Assembly (NCBI GenBank): GCA_018907035.1
Contig: JACCIC010000225.1
Coordinates: 586,001 to 650,000, forward strand
Origin: Sycobia sp. Sy_11
Lineage: Eukaryota > Arthropoda > Insecta > Hymenoptera > Epichrysomallidae
Reading direction: 5' to 3'
DNA: 64,000 nt
The first letter of the stretch is position 1. Every line of letters begins with the position of its first letter. The notes beneath the pieces were generated by a model. It was not told the DNA's origin, ran no database searches, and saw only the letters and a program-made list of their open reading frames with translations. The position numbers and the translations under genes were made by a program. This document shows, piece by piece, positions 23,001-33,701 of this stretch.

Positions 23001-24080
23001 ATTGTTGAATTGAAACAATATGGAATGTTAACTACCATTTGTGTCTTTCTGATGGCGTTTGAGGTCAACATACTATCATTTAACCGTTGTTATCGATGAA
23101 ACATAATCCGAATAGTATTTATGAGTCCACTGTATGTTTGAAGAATATTTTTCCCGTCAAAAAAACATTTGCACGAAATCCATATTTTTCGATTTTTAAG
23201 ATAAACACAAGATTTCTTCACCAATACCATCTTAACATTTTAAAGAAGCAGACAGCTATCGCTTAACGATTAAGACTTTCTAAAAATCATATAGATTTTT
23301 TATTTATGGGACTATCTAAATGACCGAAGCTGCTCATTTTTAGAAGAATTTTTTCTAATAGGAAAATTGAGAAGAGAACATTAATGTAATTTACTCGATT
23401 CATATAAGTGCTGTCAGAGTACTTATATAAGAATGAACGGCGTAGTAAAATATTCGAGTAGATATGTCCAAGCTTTTTCTTTCGCATCTTATTGTTAGCT
23501 TGACAGTACTGCTGACATAAGAAAATATTAAGGCATGGCAAATTTAAATATAATTTAACAATCTGCTTATGCAGGTTTTACAGAGTACTCGTGCGCATAC
23601 ATCATTCTACAGTATAGAGTTTTCTGATTATTTTTTTAATGCACTCGCTAATATATTTGTTATTCGCTCAAACAATGGGACGAAAAAATTTTAAATCAAA
23701 GATGCATTAGTCATATTTTCATTCGATGCGTAATTTTTTTGCATTTATACGTCTTACATGATTTACTTATCAACATCGTATGCGTTGTGTGTAGTAAATT
23801 CGAAAGACGTCTTATCAAAAGTGTCTTATTCCGCGGATTTTAGAATCTAAATAAAAAATTGTTCCAGCATTCCTGGTCCTCTAAAGAGATTCGTGTTTTT
23901 CAGATTGTATTCAACAAATTATATGCATTTATCGTCAATCAATCTTAACGATTTGTACACTTCTAATAACTATTTTTGACTGATTCTGATTTAAGAAATT
24001 ATTATTGACTTTAATTTAATCGACCTTCCTGATGCGTTCGATCGTAATCTCTCGCAGACATTTGGAGCGCTTCCACCCAA
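23001..24080. other. AT-rich DNA, no gene seen
   Basis: An 84-codon minus-strand frame at 23287-23541 has no recognisable features. Nothing else seen. Confidence 0.35.
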
Positions 24081-24499
24081 AATTCAATCTAAGCCGTTAC
24101 GTTTGACTTCTTTATCGCTCCTCGAGACTCAGGTGGGCGCGATATTGAGAGTCCCTGCTCTGCTCTCTCCTTGCTTCGACAGAACTTTCTTATATACTCG
24201 CAGCTCCTGTATTTTTTTACTCAACTTCTTTCTGCTTCATCTGCAGCTATCTCTTTTGTATAGTTGTACTGTGGTAAAGGGCCAGACTCTCTCTCTGTCT
24301 CTCTTTCTCTCTCTCTCGTGTGTATATGTGCGCGCGTATACATGACCGCATATGCTTGCAGAATAGACGCCGAGTGGTGCACAGTGCACACCTATACACA
24401 CCAATGACCGAACAAGAGTCCGTTCCCCTTTCCGTTGGTTTCTCGCACTCTCGTACGCGCGCACGTTCGTTTCTTCCTTCTCGCGATACCTCTTTTTTA

Positions 24500-24502
<3 letters not shown>

Positions 24503-24530
<28 letters not shown>
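24503..24530 (+). repeat. (CT)n microsatellite
   Basis: About 14 units. Irregular CT stretches also lie at 24285-24318 and 24630-24710. Confidence 0.9.
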
Positions 24531-25324
24531 TCACCCGTTCACAGTGCCCTCCCACGGCTCGCGACGAATCGGTCGGCGCGCGGTGCGTTCCCAAGTGGAA
24601 TGGAGAAGTAATTGGCTGGCGCGGCCTCTCTCTCCCCCCTCTCGCTCTCTTTCTCTCTCCCGCTCCCTTCCTCTCTCTCTCTCTCCCTCTGCCTCTCTCC
24701 TTCTCCCGACCACAAGAGATGCAGCGCGCAGCCACCTCGCGAGCAGAGACGTAAGAGAAGAAAGAGAAACAAAGAGAAAGAGGAGTAATATACGGTAGAG
24801 CCGCCTGAACAAATCAAACGGGGAGAGCAGGAAAGAGAAAGAGCACGTGAGAATGGAAAGGAATGTGATTTTCTGTTTTCGTTTTGCGCTTGCGTTTTTC
24901 TCTTTTCCTCATTTTTTTCATACGACCATCGTTTCTTTTCTCCCCGATACGCCTGTCGCACGCTCTGCCCCGCCATCTCCGCAATCTCTCCTCTCTTTAC
25001 TTTTCAGCTCCATCAGACAATACCTACATGTGTATAATATACCTATACCACGACCTATACCATCACCGATGGCGAGGAGGGAGTGGGGCGGAATAATGAG
25101 TGCCTCGCGAACACTAATTGTGCGCGGAATTCAAAATTTGAATTGCTCGTGTTTTATCCATCCGGGTTTCCCACTCGTTCTGTCGGTTCGTTATATTCAC
25201 AGTGGCGGGGGAAGGGAGAGGGAGGGGGGTCTTGATGTAACCGAGGTAAAAGGAGTGGTATAATTTGCGGCATGCAAGGACAGCGTGTTTCAAGGGCGCC
25301 GGAATTCTTCTTTCTAGCGGAATT

Positions 25325-25332
25325 TATATAAA
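25325..25332 (+). promoter_or_regulatory. TATA-box-like site
   Basis: TATATAAA followed about 25-30 bp later by CpG-rich sequence. A single motif in AT-rich DNA is weak evidence; its position at the edge of a GC block makes it worth listing. Confidence 0.25.
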
Positions 25333-25421
25333 CCTGCTCTCCTCTCGGACGCTCGCGGCGCGGGGTCGTTTCTTCGTCCGGACTCTCTGCTGAGGCTGTG
25401 CTTTATTTTTTTACTTTCTCG

Positions 25422-25429
<8 letters not shown>

Positions 25430-25467
<38 letters not shown>
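25430..25467 (+). repeat. (CT)n microsatellite
   Basis: About 19 units. Confidence 0.95.
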
Positions 25468-25468
<1 letters not shown>

Positions 25469-25490
25469 TCTGAAACGCGGCGCCGTTGTA

Positions 25491-26149
25491 TTATAAAGTG
25501 AGTTCCCGGAGGATATTCCGCTTCGTTAGAGCAAGAGTATCTCGATGGTCTTGTTGCGGACATGTACTCCAGCCTTCCTTTATTTTTAGTCTTATAAGAA
25601 TTTCAGTGCAGAAATCTATACTGGAGCTATTTTCTTTATTTAAACCCTTGGAGTTATCAAAAGTCCGAATGGACGCTTTACCCAAGCGACAGTGCCAGTA
25701 CACCGGCACGACCAGTGCATAGATCCTTAGTTGGGAGACCTTTCGAACGCTTCGGCTTTGTCGATCGCCTAGAGGTGGTTCTTCACTCAACCGATTTCGA
25801 TACCAGTACATAGGTATGTCCTTTGAACAGTTTCAATACATCGAGCACTTTGAAACGGATTTTCGTAATCGTCAGTTATCTCATTGGATTTGATCATAGG
25901 GTTTTCACGTTCCACATTAGGAATCAGCCTGGGCGAATAGGTAGTCGATGGGAGGTCTGGTGTGTATATACAGCGTGATGAAGAAGTCCGTAATTTTTTC
26001 AAATTTCTCTATGCTAGAACTTTATCAGCATCCATTCTCGCACAAACTGACATGTATGGATAAAATTTTCCAAAATTTAGAGCAACCTGCATCATGTAGA
26101 TCATGCAGATCATGTCTGACATCCATTTAAAGCAGCAGTCTCCTTATTT
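25491..26149. other. Balanced-composition DNA, both strands partly open
   Basis: The minus strand has frames of 106 and 71 codons (25491-25811, 25787-26002). The plus strand is also open in pieces. The words CCAGTACA and CGACC recur, and similar words lie in the adjacent mariner relic, so old transposon sequence is possible. No gene can be named. Confidence 0.2.
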
Positions 26150-26475
26150 TTCATAAAACGAAGTTTCTACACCCATTTAGCATTACTTTTTACGAAAAGA
26201 AGCATTGCCATTACCAAGGACACACTGAATAAGTGCTGTAGGAACTCTACGTCATCAATGTCGATAGTTAAAAGGTGATTCAGACAGTTTCATTACGACC
26301 GTACCAGTACAAGTGGTGCTGAACGCTTAGGTCGATCAAAAGAAGTCGTTTGGACGAAAACCATTAATAAAATCCATGGAATGCTATTAGCAATGGAAGA
26401 TTCAAAGTGCCTGGGCTAGTTCAGCCTATATAGGCATCACAATAGTATCCTTTGTAGAACAGTACGCAAAATAAA
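26150..26475 (+). mobile_element. Ancient mariner transposase N-terminal relic
   Basis: The plus-strand translation keeps the order of the N-terminal DNA-binding half of a mellifera/mauritiana-like mariner transposase. Visible pieces are KDTLNKCCRNSTSSMSIVKR, a stop where the family has W, then FRQF, then RTSTSGAERLGRSKEVVW (family pattern R-T-S-T...A-E-R-S-G-R-P-K-E-V-V) and INKIH. In a shifted frame IGITIVSFVEQYAK matches the second helix-turn-helix region (V-G-I-S...). The catalytic half, the terminal repeats and the start codon are not recognisable. It is far more decayed than, and from a different lineage to, the mariner at 59649. Confidence 0.55.
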
Positions 26476-27169
26476 CTATAGTTCCCAGTCCATCGAATGA
26501 ATTAAAATTAATTAATTGTAGATTCAATATTTACGAATGTTTGTGAAGAGACATTGAATAATAGAATATATTTTTATCAAGGTAAATGCTTTATTTTATC
26601 AAATAAAATAAAATTTACTACAACACCATCAATATGGATTTGAAATCAACAAATGGTAGATGAATAGCTCATAATTCGGTAGCTTAAAATTTTTAGAATT
26701 ATCAATCGGTCCATACAACTAGTACAACACCAATGTCTTTAGAATTCCTACCTATATCTATGCATAATTGCTTGAATATTTAAAACTTTTATCGATAAGT
26801 CCAGTTAAATTACTAAACAAAGAAGATCATTTCAGTCATTTTTGTTGTCATAAAGATTTTTAAATAGGTATCAATTTTTAACATAGATTTAATGATATTG
26901 TTTTTTATAAAAATTTATTGTTAGTAACATAATTCAAATTATTTTTCTTAAATTTTGGTATTTCACTATCTTCTACTTGATGTAATCTATCACTTCTGAG
27001 ATCATTATGATCTTAAGAGCCAATAACACTAATATTTGAAAAATCGTCATTGCCCAGATTCGTAAATACATTTTCATAACATTAAAATTACTTAATCAGA
27101 TAAATTTTCAGTATTCTCAGAGATTTTGTAGTGATTTGATAGAACGTACAATTTACTGAAACTGAAAAC
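26476..27169. other. AT-rich DNA, nothing recognised
   Basis: No gene or repeat seen. Confidence 0.4.
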
Positions 27170-27310
27170 TGGTTTTCAACTGATTATAAAATGATTTCAA
27201 ATAAATTTCTTCATAAATGATTTCGATTATTGCAAGTGATTTAAACTGATTTTAAACTGTGTTTAAATAACTTGTATAAGAGAATCCAATGATTTCACAC
27301 AGTGAACAGA
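27170..27310. repeat. Degenerate GATTT-rich repeat
   Basis: AAATGATTTC, AAGTGATTTAAA and ACTGATTTTAAA recur in register. It resembles the patch at 12361-12640. Confidence 0.35.
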
Positions 27311-27459
27311 TCCCCAGTGTAATTTTATATGGGTATGTATTTTGGAAATAAAAAGATTAAATAATTTAGTATCTAAAATTTTCTTGTTTACCAAAAAACT
27401 TTTCAAAGACGGGCCCGCAAGTACATGTCAAAATCAAAATTAAAACTTGTACTTATGTC

Positions 27460-27790
27460 GATTGTTTTAAATAAAATTAATAAATATTTTTATTGGTCTT
27501 ACAGTCCTTATACTATAATACATTATACTAAAATAATGGCAGTTAGACTGTTCTTGTTTATGATCATCCCCGAAGAATCTAAAATAGCAATTACTACTCA
27601 AAATAAAATTAAATTAGATTAAAAATTAAAAATAATAAAAATGATAAAAATCATAAAAATAAGCTATATTTTATGTTAGCGAACGATAACCTGACTGTTT
27701 CCACCACCTTAAATTTAAGCTTTCCTTTGATGCCCGACGTTTCGATCCGCTACGGTTCATCTTCAACGACAAAACTCAGTTTAGTCTGTG
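27460..27790 (-). mobile_element. Dispersed repeat copy 1, Penelope-like-type terminus
   Basis: About 330 bp aligns with copy 2 at 63030-63335. Shared blocks in order are TTGGTCTTA/TCGGTCTTA, GTCCTTATA/GTCTTTATA, TAATGGCAGTTAGACTGT/TAATGACAGTGAGACTGT, ACCACCTTAAATTTA, then the GTTTCGA...CCGCTACGGTTCATC block. No coding capacity is left. On the minus strand the last block forms a hammerhead-like core, described separately. The elements known to carry such small hammerhead variants are Penelope-like retroelements, so a terminal fragment of one is the favoured reading. The strand given is that of the ribozyme-like motif. Confidence 0.5.
27732..27770 (-). ncRNA. Hammerhead-ribozyme-like motif, copy 1 (degenerate)
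   Basis: Read on the minus strand: UUGAAGA (family CUGANGA, with C3 changed to U), then a stem II of GAACCG-UAG-CGGAUC with one mismatch, then GAAAC and GUC, followed by GGGC. GGGC can pair three of four positions with the GUCG just before the core (stem I). The ACGU after GAA is self-complementary, as in small hammerheads that lack stem III and act as dimers. One extra U sits between the core and stem II. With C3 and a stem pair changed this copy is probably inactive. Confidence 0.4.
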
Positions 27791-29465
27791 AATAATAAAT
27801 AAGTGATAAATAAGTAATAAATAAGAGAGTGCATAGGCACACGTTTTTTTTGAAGAATAATAAGTCAGAATTTCAAAACTTACATGAATTGGTACTCATA
27901 CATATTTACATATACTTGACTATGTAAAAATTAATTTCAATACTTTCTTTTGTTTAAATTAGTAATAATTATATAGAATCCTGAAATATTATTTTCTTAC
28001 TATCTTAGGCTATAACTTTTTTTTAAGAATGGAGAATAATTACCCGTGACTGTAAAGACTAATTAGGAAAAAATATAATTTATATAAATACAATATATGA
28101 TAGAGAAGAGTTTTTAAATGATTAGAATGTCCAGTACGCTATACTTGCTTATTTTATACTTTTGTGTAAAGTAATTTTAAAGCAATACACAAGATAATTT
28201 ATATTGCTGATTAAAATTTTTTTAACGCTTTGTTTGGAAAGTCGAGTCTATTTGTGCCAGACGTGTTTTTGCTGACCTTTTTTGTCTAAACCAATAGTTA
28301 ACTTATGTTATTTAATTGTCTTTAACTTCGATGGTTTGTATATATATAATCTGTTAATAAATCACAGATATTGAACGTTCGAAGAAAATTTGATAACGTA
28401 TTATTAAAATCTTCAATAATATACTATGTATACTAATATACATTTGACTGAAATAGTGGAAATATATTTGTAAATGCAGTTAAAAATAAAAAATTCAAAA
28501 GAATTTTTTAATTTGCTGTAGTATGAAGTCACTATACTTTCTATCCATGAAATAAAGATATAATTCATGACAGATTTCGATGAAATATTTAATGGGAGTC
28601 ATTTAATTAAAAAATTTCCAGTTTAACGTTGTCAAGAGTTTAACGTTATCGCACATTTTGGCGACACATACATTTTTGTTTATAATAATTTTGTTGTATT
28701 GTCACAGTTTTCTTCTATAGGTTTCCATAATTTGCAAAATTTTTACGTATAATTTCTACATATGCTTTTAATATTTTAAATGTCGAATATATGTATATTT
28801 AAATTAGGAAATTTTGTTATTTCAAGTTAATTAGGTGCTCAGATTGGTTTGAGATTTGCTAAAAAATGATTTTATATAAATATATTTTTAGCTCAATTAT
28901 TTAATAGATTTGACGCGCTTTATGATTTTCAGATACAAGTTCTTGCAAAATATTTTTATGAACTCTTAAACATTTAACTAATGAAATTCTATCCCTCATG
29001 TGCTCGAGATTCCAAAATCAGACCACATTTTACATAATTTTTTCGGGATAGTTTTAAACATTCTTTCGTAATTTGTACAGACAGTTTTAATGTCTATACA
29101 TCGTATCTTTTAGATGAAAAAGTAAAGAAAGTATAAATATTTTCTAAAAAATTAAAAAAGTTGTTTTTTTTTTTCATGCAACCTGCCACTGTCACCGTAT
29201 CGAGAAGAATTTGGAGTGTGCAGAATAAGATACACAAAAAATCAATCAATTTTATCTCTATAATTTTATTTTATAATAATATTATTGTAAAGAAACCCTT
29301 TTCTTAAAATACTCAATTTATTAATGTTACGTGAATCGCTTTTCAAATACATTTTTAAAAATAAGTTTACCGAAAAATTTTTCAGTTTTCATTATATTAT
29401 TGTTAATAGTTGTATAATTATGATTTTAAAAAATTTTTAACCTATGAAGAATTTATATATTTTTA
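27791..29465. other. AT-rich DNA, nothing recognised
   Basis: About 1.7 kb of very AT-rich sequence free of arrays. Confidence 0.4.
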
Positions 29466-29699
29466 GGGGTACCTATATACGTTATCTGTTTATAAATTTA
29501 GTACTGCTATGTTGATTAATACATTTTAAATATTTAGGAGTATCAAAAATACCAATAATTCGACCTTTTTATGTTTTTTTTTATACTTATTTTGACTTTC
29601 TCAAGAAACACCACAATTATATTTAGTTACGATAAATTAATTTTTTATATTGCATTGGGTAAGCTGAAATTTGTAAAATATATGTACATACGGTACCCC
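29466..29699. mobile_element. MITE-like element 2 with TA flanks
   Basis: Ends GGGGTACC...GGTACCCC are perfect inverted 8-mers (10 with the flanking TA on both sides). Weaker inverted similarity continues inward for about 25 bp (ATAAATTTAG against ACAAATTTCAG). Length is about 234 bp, with no coding capacity. TA on each side suits a Tc1/mariner-type target duplication. Confidence 0.5.
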
Positions 29700-31377
29700 T
29701 AGGTATTTGCATAATATTGACATAAATCTATTTTGATTGGAACAAAAATTAATAAATCTAAAATACATTTAGAAAGACCATTTATTAAAAAAAAAGAAGT
29801 TATTTAGATAAAAATATATTGTGAGTAAATATTTGTCATTTTTTATATATTGTAATAAATATATTTTCAATGCAATGATTATTCTTTAATAAATTTAGAA
29901 GATTTAATTGTATGAATCTTGTACTTATCAGTTTCTTGTCTAGAATTTTTTAGATCAGAATTAAATTCTTATATATACTGATTATTACTGATTATTTATG
30001 CATCCCATTATAAAGAACACTTATTCGTGCTTTCGCTCTATCTGACTATACTAATAAAAAGCAATATCCAGCAACGTGCCTGATTGCCGGCAAAACCTAA
30101 TTACACCTGATATTTATCCATCAATTTTTAATTGTAGCGCCATCCTATGGATTAAGGCAAACTACACTTTTTAATGACATACGCGCCCATAAGAAGCGTT
30201 CTTCATAAAAGTGTATCTTCGTTGGTATTTTGATAAAATTCTCTAACCTAACCTCTAAACTCAAAGAAGTAATAATAATGGTTAAATATTGATTCAATAA
30301 TGATTTGAAAATCTCGCCACCCAATATCAACGAATATATAGTACGGTCGTCCGAAGGCTGTAGAACCCATACTTGCCTTCGGAGTGCGACCACACTCCTT
30401 GATAATTACTAATGTCAAGAAATGGATGAGGGATAGGAGAACCTACAAGAATAAAGAGGTCATTGATGGCTGACGAAATAAATATTCATTTGGTGGGCCT
30501 TGACTACTTGTTTAAAAATCATGAAAAAAATTAGAAACATGTTCGATTAAATGCATTTAGCTAACGGGACATTATATGGAAACTTCAATGAATTGTTCAA
30601 TGAATTGTTTTCTAATGGCCACGGATTTGTCTATAAGCATCCATATCAAATAAATAAAACGAAAATCAAACATAAATTTCGTTATAAAATAAAAAATAAG
30701 TTGCGATACGGTATACATTTTTCATAAAATTTTAATATTTTTTCAAATTTATTTTTGCGTAAATAAAAAAACACAAGGTGACACTATTATGTTAATAAAT
30801 ATAAAAGTAATAAAATGTATAAAAAAGTTGTGATATAAAAATTTTAAAATCTAATAGTTACCAATGAAACGGATATTCATTATCAATAAATAAAAAGTTT
30901 ATTGATTAAAAAAGAAGCACAGATAATTAATAAATACACAACCTGAATATTTAAGTAGAAAATATGATGAAATCTTGACTTGTGTTTCTTATTTACAATT
31001 ATTTATTTAATATAGAATATAGCTATTAAGTTTTTAGTACTAATAAATAATGTATAAACGCATTAATAATTAAATAAAACATAGGTAGCTATAGAATTAA
31101 GACAATTTGTTTTATATAATTGATTTAATATTAACCGTTTTAATTGATTCTATAATAGAGAAGGAAATTAAATTATGTTGTACAATTACATTGATCCGAC
31201 GGCTGCTTGCCCAATTATTGCAGTCTCCAAATAATATTGAGAAGTTTCATAGTCTGTAGTTTAATAAATATAGTTAATACTTTTACTTAAATTTTTAATA
31301 AATAAAACGTTCAATAATGAAAAGGTAGTCGAATAATTTATTACTTGTAGAAATACGTATATAACATCAAATTACTG
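29700..31377. other. AT-rich DNA with one GC-rich hairpin
   Basis: Mostly AT-rich. The segment 30100-30480 is more complex and has an 82-codon minus-strand frame (30145-30393) of unknown nature. The hairpin at 30345-30391 is listed separately. Confidence 0.35.
30345..30391. other. GC-rich stem-loop
   Basis: CCGAAGGC (30351-30358) and GCCTTCGG (30375-30382) form a perfect 8-bp stem with a 16-nt loop. Outer GGTCG and CGACC extend it by 5 bp across a small asymmetric bulge. It stands out in AT-rich surroundings. It could be a structured RNA element or part of an unclassified repeat. Confidence 0.4.
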
Positions 31378-31455
31378 TTAACGACTGGCGAAAAATTTTA
31401 ATTTAGACGATTTCGACACCGGCCAGTAGCTACCAGCGCACGAGCATAGACTTTG
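31378..31455 (-). CDS. Candidate terminal coding exon (25 codons plus stop)
   Basis: On the minus strand GCCGTTGCAG is a good acceptor (CAG complement at 31456-31458). The 78 nt that follow form exactly 26 codons: QSLCSCAGSYWPV, then SKSSKLKFFASR, then TAA. The segment is GC-richer than its downstream flank and lies at the edge of an island. No family is recognised and no partner exon is assigned. Confidence 0.25.
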   Translation of the reverse strand, partial: QSLCSCAGSYWPVSKSSKLKFFASR

Positions 31456-31661
31456 CTGCAACGGCAAGAGACGCCTCAATGGGCCATATAAAATTCGTAA
31501 AAATCGAAGATCCCGTAAACCGCGCGCGGGCGCTTTGCAAAGACAAAAGGCACATAAATGAGCTGAGAAGTGGTTCCTCGTACATATATATATATATATC
31601 ACAAATGTATTATATAAATCGCATACAAAAGAACGAAACGGGTAGAGGTGGGGAGCAGAAG

Positions 31662-31713
<52 letters not shown>

Positions 31714-31880
31714 AGGGGGGAAGTGAGAAACGGGAACAAATCGCCGCGCCGAGACGGCCAGCACGGTAATCTAGCGGTATATCAGAAGCGATTACGGTAA
31801 CGCTATTGACGGGAATGCACGCGCTTGCGGCGTTGTAAGAGCGCCACTTTTGGTTGTGCGGTGTATTGTAATCCTCGACG
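31456..31880. promoter_or_regulatory. GC-richer island with GA array
   Basis: CpG-rich words at 31518-31530 and 31740-31860 surround a GA array. The composition suggests promoter or exon DNA; the function is not shown. Confidence 0.2.
31666..31707 (+). repeat. (GA)n microsatellite
   Basis: About 21 near-perfect units followed by a G-rich run. Confidence 0.95.
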
Positions 31881-32882
31881 GATCTTCGCTTATGAGGGAG
31901 TAATAATGAGTATTTGCCCGGGTCCCCATCGCTTTCTAATGAATCGATACGACAGAATAGTGGACATTGAGAAATTATAAGTTTCTTACGGTTTTTGTTT
32001 AAAGGCCAACTTTGAGCTTTTCAGCGAAATATGGTTATTTAATGGCAAAACAGGGAAAAAGTAGCTGTTTGGTATAGATTTCTATAATATACGACGAAGC
32101 AAAAATTCAGAAAGTGACTAGAAGACGGATAGTATGAAGTATATTGGATTCGAAGAAAAGATAAGGAAAAATAAAAAAGAAAACTTAATAAATATAGGGA
32201 TAGGCGAAAAATTTTGAGCAAAATACATCTAAACTTGAGTGTGTTCGATAAATAAACAAAAACAAAACCGAAGCATTAATAAATGAAGAAGTTACCGATA
32301 TATCCATGTAGGCGACGTTTTAGTTGACTGCGTACGGTACCTATAAATAGAGTAATGAATATACATGGATATCTGCAAAGAAAAGAGCGAAAATTCTGAA
32401 AATGAGAACAAACACTGGTTACAGCTGGACAAAAATCAATGCTAGTTAGGTTGTAAGGCTAAGGGGAATATAAACCATACTAATCTTTCGTGCAGGAGCG
32501 AAGGTACGGAGAGTAGAAATAACGAAATCGGTGAAACAGACATAGGAAGAAATCTAAAGCGCTATAACATTAAAAAAGATATTGGAAAATTCTTCTACGT
32601 AGTTGTAAAGAAAGAAAAACAACAATAAAAAGCAAGCTGGACTATAAATTTATTATTCAGCTGCGAGCTAATTTTAGATCGATAATTAACTAATAAAACA
32701 GGAAGCACATACGTTATTTTTATAAAGTTGTTATATAAATAAGGCAGTAGAATATGTAGGTAAATTCTTGGATGCTTAGAATACGACGATAAGAACGGTC
32801 TTTCTTTTGAATTCTTTAAAAAAGCCACTGCTCTTACTATCGATCAGTGGCGTTTTTTCTTTGCTGTTTAAATGTCAAATTC
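31881..32882. other. AT-rich DNA, no certain gene
   Basis: Plus-strand DNA at about 32456-32627 is open for roughly 57 codons, K/N/E-rich (for example RSEGTESRNNEIGETDIG). Its A-rich composition makes chance likely. A minus-strand frame of 77 codons lies at 32595-32828. Neither is assigned. Confidence 0.25.
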
Positions 32883-33038
32883 TTATTTATCTACAGCTGC
32901 TAATCTATGCAGAAACTTATCTGGGTCATGATACATGCGCTTCAAAAAGTCCTTAAAGGAGATCACGAGATTACATTTATTTTCATCGAAGATCAAATGT
33001 GATTTTAGTCTTCGATCGTATAAGATCATATCGTGCAT
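32883..33038 (-). CDS. Protein-like 51-codon minus-strand frame
   Basis: An ATG (complement at 33036-33038), directly preceded in frame by TAA, opens 51 codons. It begins MHDMILYDRRLKSHLIFDEN and ends in KRMYHDPDKFLHRLAAVDK before TAA. The residue mix is balanced and mildly charged and looks like a soluble helical protein end rather than translated AT-rich DNA. It may be a small gene, a last exon or a transposon remnant. The family is not recognised. At 51 codons a chance frame is still possible. Confidence 0.35.
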   Translation of the reverse strand: MHDMILYDRRLKSHLIFDENKCNLVISFKDFLKRMYHDPDKFLHRLAAVDK

Positions 33039-33479
33039 TTAATCGATTATTTCCGGTGTACTCAGATCTACAGTAAGTTTTGTTTAAATCGATTGATATA
33101 TTCCAAAATTGTTCAAAATACAATCAAAGATCGGTGACGTTTTCTTCCAACTCAGTTTTTTTTCTATTAAACATTTCAAATAGCAATATTTAATAACCGC
33201 ATTCAATTCACTTTGTCTATTACATTAAAATAACCAGAAATTGTTTATTTCATCTGATGATAAAAACAACCCCTTGATGAATATGACCTTAAATAGAATC
33301 TATAATAGAATCAGATATGTTTGCACACATTTACAGCACTTCAAAATTCTTAAGTATTAGGGTCTGCCTCTAAAATATATCAGAAAAGCAGCGATGAAGG
33401 TAAATGGATCACAAATTTATGAAATGGTTGCGTGTGTTTATAAATTCAAATTTAAATATGTCAACCGATGACAAATAAT

Positions 33480-33483
<4 letters not shown>
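33039..33483. other. AT-rich DNA, nothing recognised
   Basis: No gene or array seen. Confidence 0.4.

Positions 33484-33512
<29 letters not shown>
33484..33512. repeat. (TA)n microsatellite
   Basis: About 14 units. Confidence 0.95.
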
Positions 33513-33515
<3 letters not shown>

Positions 33516-33558
33516 TGCTAAATCGAAAACGAGATATATTTCAGTATAAAACTTGCAG

Positions 33559-33701
33559 GGCTTTCAGACGTTGATATGGATTTGAAGAATGATCCTTTGA
33601 CGAACAATGAAAAGGCTCATTCTTTACCTTTCATGTCTGGTGCTTCATTGAAAAGAAATTCGACCACGGCTTCCAAGGACGCTGATATAGCGGAGTTGTA
33701 A
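33559..33701 (+). CDS. Candidate terminal coding exon (47 codons)
   Basis: AAACTTGCAG (AG at 33557-33558) precedes an open stretch that begins LSDVDMDLKNDPLTNNEK at 33561. It ends SGASLKRNSTTASKDADIAE-L before TAA at 33699-33701. A second AG at 33565-33566 could also serve. Codons carry G/C third positions more often than the flanks, and the peptide is polar, as in a cytoplasmic protein tail. It reads as the last exon of a plus-strand gene whose other exons lie upstream or were not recognised. No AATAAA lies close by. Confidence 0.35.

Larger units (their letters stand above)
24081..25490. promoter_or_regulatory. GC- and CT-rich island, candidate promoter region
   Basis: The longest pyrimidine-rich island in the window. 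It includes CpG-rich blocks at 24540-24630 and 25340-25400. A TATATAAA box lies at 25325-25332, about 30 bp upstream of a CpG-rich stretch, which suits a TATA promoter firing rightward. Long frames (for example 24847-25263, 138 codons) are F/S/R-rich and show no domain, so they are not called as genes. Confidence 0.3.

Noticed and set aside
24847..25263. 138-codon plus-strand frame
   Set aside because: F/S/R-rich, in a pyrimidine-rich island that is open in several frames, with no domain or conserved motif.
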